A stretch of DNA of 64,000 nt from Ottelia alismoides (taxonomy: Eukaryota; Streptophyta; Magnoliopsida; Alismatales; Hydrocharitaceae). The translations under genes were made by a program, and so were the position numbers. Shown in pieces: positions 9,701 through 17,879 of this stretch. A model generated the notes under the pieces. That model ran no database searches. It was not told the origin of the DNA and worked only from the letters and a program-made list of their open reading frames with translations. The DNA lies in assembly GCA_037367405.1 (NCBI GenBank), contig JAZKJV010011604.1:186001-250000 (forward strand), in the 5' to 3' direction. Position 1 is the stretch's first letter. Every line of letters starts with the position of its first letter.

Positions 9701-10929
9701 GTGAGGGAGCAGATTGCATCTGGAGGAGGTGTATTCCTCAGGAGGAAGTTCCAAGTGTCCTCGCTTTATGTCATGATCAAGATTCTGGAGGACATCATTC
9801 AGGAAAACGGACGACAGCAAAAGTTCTTCAAAGTGGCCTTTGGTGGCCTTCATTGTTCAAAAATGCAGATGAATACGTCAAAGGTTGCACTGACTATCAG
9901 AAGACGGGTGGAACCATAGGAATGAGAGATACGATGCCTCTGAAGTACATTCAGATCTCAGATGTCTTTGACGCATGGGGCATCGACTTTATGGGTCCGT
10001 TTCTTAACAGTCAGGGTTATGAGTATATTCTGCTTGCTGTCGATTATGTCAGTCGATGGGTGGAGGCTATCCCCGCCCGAGCCGCCGACAGTCGGACTGT
10101 CTGTCGATTCTTACGAGATCACATCATAGCACGGTTCGGGATTCCCAAGATCCTCATATCTGACGGGGGCAGTCATTTCATAAACAGAGAGGTGAAGAAG
10201 CTGACCCAAGAATTCTGCATCGAGCATCGTGTTGCTTCACCCTACCACCCGCAGTCCAATGGCTTAGCTGAATGTTCCAACAGGGAGATCAAGACAATTC
10301 TACAGAAACTTGTGCGTCCGGACCGCAAGAACTGGTCTCAGCTGCTTGATTCCGTTCTTTGGGCTTACAGAACAGCGTACAAGTCACCCTTGGGAATGTC
10401 TCCCTACCGCCTGGTGTATGGCAAGCCATGCCACTTGCCCGTGGAACTTATTCATAAATCTTTATGGGCTATTAACATCTGTAATTTGGACTCCAAGCAA
10501 GCAGGACAGAACAGGAAATTGGATCTGAACAGATTACTGGAATTCAGAGATTATGCATATGACAACAGCCTGATGTACAAGGAAAAGGTCAAAACATGGC
10601 ATGACAAACACATCCGCCACAAGTCCTTTGATCCAGGTCAGAAGGTATGGTTGTTCGATGCGAAATTAAAGATCTTTCCGGGCAAATTGAAGAGCAAATG
10701 GACGGGGCCGTTTGTAGTTAGGCAGGTGCGTGGCAACGGAAGTGTATTGATATCCAATCTGTCAGCTGACGCACAACCTTTTGTAGTCAATGGGCAGCTT
10801 CTGAAGCCATACCTCGAACATGACACATTCATGGCCGTCGTTGACTCAATTCAAGTAATCTATGAGGATGAGCTGAACATCTCGAAGGAGGTAGAGGAAG
10901 GCAAAGCACATCAAAACATTTTTGAATGA
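6478..10929 (+). CDS. pol: Pol polyprotein: protease, reverse transcriptase, RNase H, integrase
   Basis: A 1483-residue open frame with the full Athila enzyme order. Protease: LLDSGSSVKLMP near residue 247. RT: SWRVCVDYRRLN near 638 and the active site FMDD near 741 (the YxDD position). RNase H: MTDASDYAIG near 888, TEKELLAV and YTDHSAIRYL. Integrase: HHCC zinc region near 1097-1135, then GIDFMGPF, SDGGSHF and the E of NGLAECSNREIK as the DDE triad; KWTGPFVV near 1408. There is no chromodomain, as expected for Athila. The zinc finger reads CTDYQ where CxxC is expected, so its last cysteine is Tyr; the second element has CMDC. The true start is uncertain: the first ATG lies inside the gag overlap, and a gag-pol fusion by frame change is more likely than initiation there. 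Confidence 0.95.
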   Translation: MSDLNQVNLIVFYLTLLLSGAVGHSSHRRRRKESILHLTGNRQASQHQGQQAFWEQHQHPENHKKMKKTEKYKKIAVTSVETGQHWRCQHLKPSLSFFGPQIVDESIPFCHLPVNNNTDTILNEIGEEFVNIPFPEAMKKHKKIKNLKSALSDPAIIEIIQNLVLNMPLMKALEYMPAVKKGLKEACTTKRRPTPHNSRSKGGKSEKHILTMATVNAISNLPDKKTDMGAPLVRCQMFEQEFERTLLDSGSSVKLMPASLLTEFKLGPLKPTKMILQFADKSVKRPRGLLEDVIVTVQGKSFPADFVVLDMDVPAPLLLTPIILGRPFLRTSNAVVNYGTGEITFSAGNEIIQVETLSEGTPAEPTSASCAKVIKHDEDCDFLAEIQDTNLFLDDNEIHELLRPEEEVETAIEFPCIDQDEELADALQDTTMGVMCLQNQESSFETFSDEDDIIAEFCQDLREETEQTMVDTEPLNEPPPALIAEVTTEAAQTPPELKPLPSNMKYAFLAGEPNMYPVIINAHLTEDQESRLMEVLERNRKAIGWRTSDLRGINPSLCSHRIFLEDNCRPSRELQRRLNPNLREVVMKEIQKWCDAGFIYPISDSKWVSPLHVVPKKSGITIVKNDKGEEIATRVPTSWRVCVDYRRLNLATKKDHFPLPFIDQILERLAAKEYFCFLDGYSGYNQVAIAPEDQEKTTFTCPFGTYAFRRMPFGLCNAPTTFQRCMLAVFADMVGSFLEVFMDDFSVYGDSFDQCLGYLDRVLRRCCEVNLVLSWEKSNFMVTEGIVLGHVVSKRGMEVDPAKVDAISKLETPTNIKQVRSFLGHVGFYRRFIKDFSKLARPLTELLGKDNEFIVDDRVLLAFKQLKELITQAPVLQPPIWTQPFEIMTDASDYAIGAVLGQRKDNVPFAIHYASRTLDEAQRNYTVTEKELLAVVFALEKFRSYLLGSKVIIYTDHSAIRYLQQKKDAKPRLIRWILLLQEFDMEIRDKPGVKNVVADHLSRLPEPESPEPNLQPITETFPDESILSVASLPWYADIVNYLVAKKIPQDWPKLKIDRFLSKIHFYQWEDPYLFREGADCIWRRCIPQEEVPSVLALCHDQDSGGHHSGKRTTAKVLQSGLWWPSLFKNADEYVKGCTDYQKTGGTIGMRDTMPLKYIQISDVFDAWGIDFMGPFLNSQGYEYILLAVDYVSRWVEAIPARAADSRTVCRFLRDHIIARFGIPKILISDGGSHFINREVKKLTQEFCIEHRVASPYHPQSNGLAECSNREIKTILQKLVRPDRKNWSQLLDSVLWAYRTAYKSPLGMSPYRLVYGKPCHLPVELIHKSLWAINICNLDSKQAGQNRKLDLNRLLEFRDYAYDNSLMYKEKVKTWHDKHIRHKSFDPGQKVWLFDAKLKIFPGKLKSKWTGPFVVRQVRGNGSVLISNLSADAQPFVVNGQLLKPYLEHDTFMAVVDSIQVIYEDELNISKEVEEGKAHQNIFE

Positions 10930-11015
10930 TTTTTTCTTTCCGTCTTTTCTTCTTTTCTTCTTTTCAAGTTCTTTTATCTTATTCTACCAAATTGATGCCA
11001 GCCCTTTCATCAATG

Positions 11016-11583
11016 CTACACTTAGGATGTACTTTATCCTAAGTGTAGGGGGGATGTGCATCCCGAGTTGTTCATACCCGATCTCATCTCTTTCTTCTTT
11101 TCTTCTTTTCTTCTTTTCTTTTTATATCTTCTGTATCTATCAAAAAGGTGCCGCCCTTTGTCGACAGTCTTCTATACTTAGGACGTACTTTGTCCTAAGT
11201 ATAGGGGGGGTGTGCACCCCGAGTTTTTCTATTCCTCTCGATCCTCTCCATTGTCTCCTCTTCTTGTCTATACATAGGGATATCTTACCCTAAGTATAGG
11301 GGGAGACAATCTGAGTACGATCTGTTCATTCCCACCCTTGACCCTCCCTGCTTTGTGTACAGTCTGCTATACTTAGGATTATTTGATCCTAAGTATAGGG
11401 GGGACGGTCAACTTCTCATTCATTGATTCATTCATCCATTCCTTTATTTATTTATTCTTTAGATTTTCCTATACTCAGTACGAGTTATGTCTTCTCTTTT
11501 CTCTCCGATCTATGAGGACATAGCTCAAGCTAAGTATAGGGGGTCGTATATACTGTGTATATACTTTAGCCATAACTCGTACT
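11016..11583 (+). repeat. Array of hairpins with polypurine-tract-like ends
   Basis: Four hairpins with arms of 12-13 bases lie at 11016-11048, 11172-11204, 11268-11299 and 11367-11398. Each right arm reads (C)CCTAAGT(A/G)TAG and runs straight into five or more G. The third has one mismatch. The first two are followed by a second small palindrome, GGGATGTGCATCCC or GGGGTGTGCACCCC. A fifth, larger structure has perfect 13-base arms at 11477-11489 and 11571-11583 enclosing another TAAGTATAGGGGG at about 11531-11543. The AAGTATAGGGGG word equals the terminal polypurine tract at 13461. Confidence 0.8.
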
Positions 11584-11699
11584 TTCGTATTTTCTTAAAA
11601 ATATGGCTAATAATTCATTAAAATTCATTACAAATTCTTTAATAAAAAGATGTGGTTATTCCTCAAATTCTTTTTGTATATACTGATTAATAAATCAGG

Positions 11700-12020
11700 T
11701 GAAAATGTTTTTTTTTTCAAAATGTTTGAAAAATAGTTTGAAAATCTTTGTGAACATCTATTGAAAACTATTTTGAAAATATTTTGTTACATGTTTTCAA
11801 CCTGTGTAAAAAGTGTGGTTTGTAAAAGTTCTTTTCTTTGTGTGAAATAAAATGTTTGAAAAATGCTTTGCAAATGGTTTGAAAAATGGTTGCAAAAATA
11901 TTTGAAAAAACCTATATATACTGTTTTGAAAACCGATTGCAAAATGATTTTCAAATGAGTGTACATGTTTGTAAAAATTATTTTGGACTATAGTTTTCAA
12001 AAATTGTTTGAAAAACCTTG
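11700..12020 (+). repeat. Degenerate TTTGAAAA-rich minisatellite
   Basis: Words such as TTTGAAAAA, TTTGCAAAT and TTTTGAAAAT recur at irregular spacing across about 300 bases. The copies are imperfect and no fixed unit length is clear. It lies in the 3' untranslated region of element 1. Confidence 0.5.
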
Positions 12021-13437
12021 TGTCAAATAAGTTTGAGGAATACTAACATCCCACCAAAATCCACTACCTATAAATGTGTATAAAACTGACCACTTACCCT
12101 GTAAATTCTTAAAATCCATTTCTTGTAAATATAAGAAGCACTCCCGTGTACATATTTTTAACCTAGATTTTAGCCAAAATCTTTTTGTTTTCAAAAATCC
12201 CAAAAACATTTGCAAAACTAAAATCCAAAAACATCTGGAAAAAAATCCATAAAAAGTTCAAAAATTTTGAAAATTGCATCACAAAAATATTTTCTGCATT
12301 GCATTGCATAGCATTCGCATTTTTCAGATTGAGTTTGATAGTTGAACAAGTCTAAGTAAAATCCGGAGATTGGAGCTTGATTGGACCTTAAAATCTACCT
12401 AATAACAGGAACCTTATAGGAATTCGGTTTGAGGTACTTCAGGTCTAGTTGACTTAATTCTTTGAGGATCATGGGACTTGGTTCAACGGATTCTTGACTG
12501 CCTAAGTAGAGTATTTCAGAGCACACGCACGACTCTTGTTGATAATGACCTAACTTGGACACCTGCACCTTTCACATAGCTCTCCACGGATGAGGTGGTG
12601 AGGAGGCAGTTTCCTTTGGCTTGGGGTAGCATATGAGGGTAGTACTTCTAGGCGGAACCTCTCTTCTTCTTATAGTGAAGGAAGTGCACCTCAACTTGGT
12701 TTAGTGGTGATGAAGGCTAAAGACAGAAGATGTGGGTTGCAATAAAGCTTCAAAAGAGGGATAGTCTACTGGCTCAAGAAGAAAATTTCTTGTATATATG
12801 CTGCACCATGTAGATATGTTGTACAGATGCAATTGAAAAAAAAAAAGAGAACTCCAAAAAAGTGGTGGGTCAGATTGAAAATTTAATAACCCCACCGGAG
12901 TGTATATAGTCCAATAAAGCAAAAGCTTATGGTATCCATGTTACATCTCATGAAGCTTGCAGCGGGAGACTTAGCTACACTGGCTGAGCTTCCAAAAGTC
13001 TATACTTCTTCCCCCTCTTCTTGAGCCGGTTGCACTTGAACTTAGAAGGGAATACCCCGCTTCTCGAGGAAAGAGTTGCTAGACCAAGGCATTAGAGTTA
13101 CCAGGTTGAAGGAGGTTGTTTCTTTGTTACTTCTGAGGTGGGGAGCTACATATCACTTACACTGTACGAGTCAGATTCATAGTCGTAAGAGTTTGCGTAT
13201 GAGTTGAAGTATTTCTGACCTGGCTATTGAGGAGATTTGGACAGAGTTTTGGGATTCTCAAGGACGGTTGGATTTCAAACTTGGTTCTAATTAAGGTTCC
13301 GACCGCACTAAAATTCCAAAGGTCCGACTAAAGCTCCAAACTTTGATTTTGCGAAGACAAGTTTGATAATTAAATTTAGTCCATCTTTCTTCTTTTTCTT
13401 TTCTTTGTTTTTCTTTTTCTGCACTTATTGCATAAGT

Positions 13438-13473
13438 GTTTGCTAGGGACTAGCAAAGGCAAGTATAGGGGGA
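13438..13473 (+). other. Hairpin and polypurine tract before the 3' LTR
   Basis: A hairpin TTTGCTAG-GGA-CTAGCAAA is followed after three bases by AAGTATAGGGGGA (13461-13473), and the LTR starts at once. The polypurine tract primes plus-strand DNA synthesis. The same hairpin and tract occur before the older LTR (17845-17879), so both are conserved in the family. Confidence 0.85.
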
Positions 13474-13720
13474 TGATGAATCCACGTTTCATCGTCTTTA
13501 TTCTATCATTTTGGCCTGAAAAACCCTAGTAAATGCGTGTAAATAGCATTAATTCATGCATTTTAGTATTCATGTATATGTATGTAAATATTGTATAAAA
13601 TGCGGTTTTTAAAGCCAAAATTATAGAATAAAGAAAAGAAAAGAAAAAGAATAAATATTGTAAATATTTTATGACCCGAAACCCCGAGACCTAGGCATCT
13701 TGATGAATAGGTCGACAAGG

Positions 13721-13743
13721 AATAAAGTAGGGGGAGATAAGGG
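13721..13743 (+). promoter_or_regulatory. Conserved U3 block, purine-rich
   Basis: AATAAAGTAGGGGGAGATAA preceded by AGGTCGACAA is kept in all four related LTRs: here, 18140-18160, 25592-25612 and 30756-30778. The flanking U3 sequence is much more diverged. The block looks like a polypurine tract but lies inside U3. Its role is unknown. Confidence 0.5.
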
Positions 13744-14636
13744 CCAAAAATACAGATAAAATACCTATAGTTTTTATTCATTCTTTATTCATTTTGGGAC
13801 CTATTTTTGGTTCCACTTTTTTATTCATCAAATAAAGAAACTTTGTACATGAAAGTTGTAGATAAATTAATAAAGAAAAATACAAAAGTGATTTCATAGA
13901 AAAATAATGTGCAGATAAAAAGTTATGGTCTAAATAAAAATCCAGAATGCCAACTTCCCAGACCCGCATCTCACAAATAAAAACTCCAAATGCAGTGTAC
14001 TCACCTTTAATTGTATATAGAAGAAAATAATCTAATTAATGGCGGTGGTCTCGCATTTGGCGGAGCTACGGTTTGAAAGTTGAATTTTGGACCCTCATAG
14101 TACCTTGTACATATTAAAATATTCAATGTATTATTTATGTATTATTTTTATAATTTTATATTTTTATAATGCTGTAAATAATACTTATAATAATTATGTG
14201 CATTAAAATCAGAATAAAAACATAAATAAAATACAAATAAAAATACGTGTATATATTATAATACATAGGTATAATACATGTAGCTATACCTACACAAATA
14301 ACACTTTCATTTTATTAAGTGTATTAAATATATCAAAAAATTAAAATAAAAATATATTTGTGTATATAAAAGTATTTTATAATTTTAGAAAATAAAAACC
14401 AAAAAAAAAAATAAATTAAAAATACCTAAATAAAAATAGAATACTTAAATACATATATATATAGATACCTATAAGGGTATAAGTACAAACTTGTAAAAAT
14501 ATAGCTCATAAAAATAAACAAAAATCACCATAAAATACTTCATAAAATTACAAACATTTTTTATTTTACACTCAAAATTTAATTAATTCGTCTGCTTATT
14601 TTAATTCATTTTATAAGGGTTTTTAGCCAAGGAATT

Positions 14637-14666
14637 TTCTGGTTGGTCCACGTGGACCAACCAGAA
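14637..14666. promoter_or_regulatory. 30-bp perfect palindrome centred on a G-box
   Basis: The core TTGGTCCACGTGGACCAA is symmetric and extends six more bases on each side. CACGTG is a known plant G-box. The older LTR has a 20-bp version at 19009-19028, and the second element has a decayed version near 33021. It lies about 240 bases upstream of the TATA-like site, so an enhancer role is plausible but inferred. Confidence 0.55.
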
Positions 14667-14900
14667 CGCTCCATTGGTTGACCTCGGTCAACTCCCTGAC
14701 CGAGGTCTGTCCCTTGTCAGAGTCGGGTTTGACCCTGTGTTCACTCCTTTTTCGAGGGCACCTCGATCACCATTTGGTGATGGTTCCTTCTTGGAATCTT
14801 TTCCTCGGTCAATGGTGATTCACGTCCAAGTGATTCCTTGGGCTGTGGATCACTGACCGAGGCGCAGAGGCCTCGTCTTCCTCGCCTCGCCGTCAACCCT

Positions 14901-14910
14901 TCAAATAGGA
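14901..14910 (+). promoter_or_regulatory. TATA-like box of the LTR promoter (weak)
   Basis: TCAAATAGGA sits where the solo LTR has CTATAAATACC (26786-26796) and the second element has CATAAATAAG (33271-33280), each followed by a C-rich stretch and ACTTCAA. The alignment supports a promoter position about 1.43 kb into the LTR. The site in this young copy is a poor TATA match. Confidence 0.45.
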
Positions 14911-17879
14911 CCCCCCGACTTCAATTTGATTTTGATCCTTCTTCCGCCAAATCCACCCAAAAATCCCTAGCCCATTGTGCTCCTGGTGACAGCAGGAGTC
15001 GATTTGAGCCGGGGTTTGCGTCATCTGGCGTCGAATCGAAGTCGATCCAACCCTCGCCGGAGTTCCGCCGTGCTTCATCGCCCGACGTCTCTGGTGAGTC
15101 TCCCTCCCCTTTCTCTTCGTTTTCTTGTAGCTGTAGCGTAGATTAGTGTAGACCTATAGCAGTTTTTAGCTTCGATCTCCCAATCGCCGTGAATCCTCGA
15201 TCAAAGTCCACGGCGGAGCATAGCTCCGCCTCCATTTTCCGGCAACCTACCTCCTTCTCAGCCGCTCCGACCACCTTCATCTTCTCCCTCGTCGCTCTGT
15301 CGCTCCGCTCCACCCCTCCATTCACCTCGACCTCGCCCAGATCGAGTGATCAGAACTCCCCTCTCCGCCGCTCGCCGGAGTTCATCATCCGAGCCATCTT
15401 TCACCTCCTTCGCGCCATCGGAAGGCACCTGCGGCTTCCCCTGGATTTTGCGCAACTAACCACGCAGGTCTGAGCCAAGGAGAAGGCTCCATCGACCCTC
15501 GAAGACTTCAGGAGCAGCTCCCCAGGCCACCTCCGCCGTCCGGCCGCTTCAAGCCATCTCAGGCTCGCCTGAGACCTCCTACAGACGCGGACGTGCCCCA
15601 GGATCGTTTTGTCTTTGATCCTGGGGTCGGAGAGGCCGTGTGTCGGCCGTATTCGCCAGCCGAAGTTCGCCGGGGAAGTGTTCTTCGTGAACCTTCCCCT
15701 GCCGTTGGATCAGAGGCCCGCTCCAGACGCGTCATCAGCCGTCCGATCTCCTGCGCCTCTCCGCCGTCCGATCAAGCCTTGAAGATCTAATCCCAGCCGT
15801 CCGCGACGAAGGGGTATGCACCGTCGGATGGGCGCCACGTGGACAAGTGACTCGCCATCGACCGCTGGATCAAGACCCGTGGGTATTTTGCACTTTTAAC
15901 CCACGCCTTTTTGCATTTACTTTCTCGTCTAGTACTTTTATTTGTAGTTTAAAAAGTATTGTAATATTTGTACGCAGACCCTCACACTATCACTATTTGC
16001 ACTTCAGTCCACGCCACGTCACCTCACGTGACGTTGGCGTGTGACTTTTGGGTATTTTGCATTTTAGGCCCAGGACTTTTATGTATTTGCAATTTTGTCC
16101 CTGTGCGTAAGATATATAATATGTTTTTGGAAATATTGCATGTATACCCAGCCGGTTTTCTTTAATTGCATTTATGCCCCTGTGAATGGTGTGTAGCGTG
16201 AGCTGCGCGTGATTTTTTTTGGTGGAAATTGCATATGAGCCCCTGGATACTTTAGTAATTACAAGTATACCCCTGCCAGGCCTGTGTATGGGTTGGATGT
16301 TTGTTGTATTTATTTAACCTATTTTCTTGAGTCCAAAAATTTCACAAAAATAGGGTTAAGCTTCTGGGCATGTGTATTTCAACGCTATCAATTTAGTTTT
16401 TGATTTGATTTAATTTTTACATTTATTAAAAATCAAAAACTCACTTTTTCAACACTGTCTAGCTTATAAAACCCCCAAAAAAATATCAAAACCCCTCAGA
16501 AAAATCCCCAAAAATTGTATTTTGTGTCTTTTAGTTTATTTCAACTCCCAGCCAAAAATCTTTAAAAAAATACAAAACTAAACCCCTAAAAATTGCAAAA
16601 CTCTATAAACCTTCATAAAAATTTATAAAACTCATAAAAAATCCAAAAATAGTGTTTTCTTCGCCTGAATTTTCTTTGTTTAATTCTCTTTCAGTGAAAA
16701 TTAATCTGAAAATTTTTGTCATTGATTGCTATTTTATTTCTCCTTTTTAAGTTTCAGCCTTGCATTGTAGTCACTGTTTGCATTATTTTGACAATTAAAA
16801 ATACCAAAAACATTCTAAAAATTACCCAAAAATCACAAAAACAGTAAAAAAGTAGAAAAAGACAAAAAGACTTTATTTGCTTATTTTTGAGTATTTTTAT
16901 CTACTTTTATAAACACTTTAGTTTGCCTTTTATTACATTACTTGTATATTCCAATATAGAAAAAAAATATAAAATATAAATATAAAAAAAATCAGAAAAT
17001 CAAAAATCAAAATAAAAAATTATAAAATTAAAAACCCACAAAAATTTTAGATTGGCTAAGTTGCTTGTAAGACTTGGGATTGGATTTTTTATCTATGCTC
17101 TACACCTTTGCTTCTTGAGTTCGACCCCTACTTGCTTGCCATTGTACATCTTTAGTAGGGTATAATAAATTTTAATCCTTGCTATTCATTCTCTGATTGA
17201 TTGTGTGGGTTAATTGTTGAAGACCGAGGAAGGTTGAGCAGTCGCATCAGCGACAGTGAGTCTGACTTGTCAGACCGCTATTTAGCGGCTCTCGCATTTC
17301 TCGCTTTTCAAGCTTCAAAGTCAAATGATGTGAGCCTGTTGTTGGATGACTTGACTACACCGATCTTGCATCCTAGGAGAGGTAGCTACACTGGCAACCA
17401 TCCATTCTTCTCTACACCCCCTCCTCTTGAGCTGGTTGTCACTTGAACTTAGAAGGGAATACCCCGATCCTTGAGGAAGGATATAAGGATTGGGGAATCA
17501 TTGGGTTGTCATAATGGAGAAGTCAGTCTCTTGGTCATTTTAGTTGGGGAGAGACACTATCACATACATTGTACGAGTTAGATTCTTATTCATAAGGGTT
17601 TGCGTATGAGTTGAAGTATTCTAACTTGGCTATCGAGGAGACGTGAGTAGAGTTTTGGAATTCTCGAAGGATGTTGGATTTCAAATCCGATTCCAATTAA
17701 GGTTCCGCCCGCACTAAAATTCCAAAGGTCTGACTTGATCTCCAAACTTTCATTTTATTAAGAAAAGATTGATAATTAAACTTAATCCAATTTCTTTCTT
17801 TTTCTTTTCTTTGTTTCTCTTTTTCTGCACTTAGTGCATAAGTGTTTGCTAGGGACTAGCAAAGTCAAGTATAGGGGGA

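Larger units (their letters stand above)
10930..13473 (+). other. 3' untranslated region of element 1, no env-like ORF
   Basis: This 2.5-kb stretch between the pol stop and the 3' LTR has no convincing ORF. It starts with CT-rich sequence and a series of hairpins each followed by a G run (11016-11583). An AT-rich stretch with repeated TTTGAAAA-like words follows (about 11700-12020). The final part (12940-13473) is conserved in the older element at 17311-17879. A hypervariable, repeat-bearing 3' region is known from the Tat/Ogre relatives of Athila. Confidence 0.75.
1..17310 (+). mobile_element. Athila-type Ty3/gypsy LTR retrotransposon (element 1), 5' end cut by window
   Basis: Order seen: LTR, tRNA-Asp-type primer site, long leader, gag, pol (protease, RT, RNase H, integrase), 2.5-kb 3' untranslated region, polypurine tract, LTR. 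The gag and RT wording and the primer site match the Athila lineage. The part of the 5' LTR in view (1-2380) aligns to the end of the 3' LTR with about 22 substitutions and a 1-bp indel by eye, roughly 99% identity, so insertion was recent. No env-like ORF follows pol, although many Athila elements have one. Gag carries a frameshift near 5140 and the integrase zinc finger lacks one cysteine, so this copy is probably not autonomous. The left target duplication lies outside the window; the right flank begins AGCTT. Confidence 0.93.
13474..17310 (+). repeat. 3' LTR of element 1 (3.84 kb)
   Basis: It begins TGATGAATCC right after the polypurine tract and ends TTTTCA, so it has the usual TG...CA ends. 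About 3837 bases is long for an LTR. The U3 part (13474-14900) is AT-rich with a conserved block at 13721 and a palindrome at 14637. A TATA-like site lies near 14901. The remainder matches the visible 5' LTR. ORFs inside, such as 14838-15146, are chance frames in GC-rich LTR sequence and are also present in the 5' copy. Confidence 0.93.

Noticed and set aside
10922..11293. 123-codon ORF after pol as a possible env-like gene
   Set aside because: It is a Phe/Ser-rich frame through CT-rich sequence and the hairpins. It has no signal or fusion-like features beyond low complexity and begins inside the end of pol.
14838..15146. 102-codon ORF and other ORFs in the GC-rich part of the LTRs
   Set aside because: They are LTR sequence; the frames are not kept in the older LTRs and show no domain.
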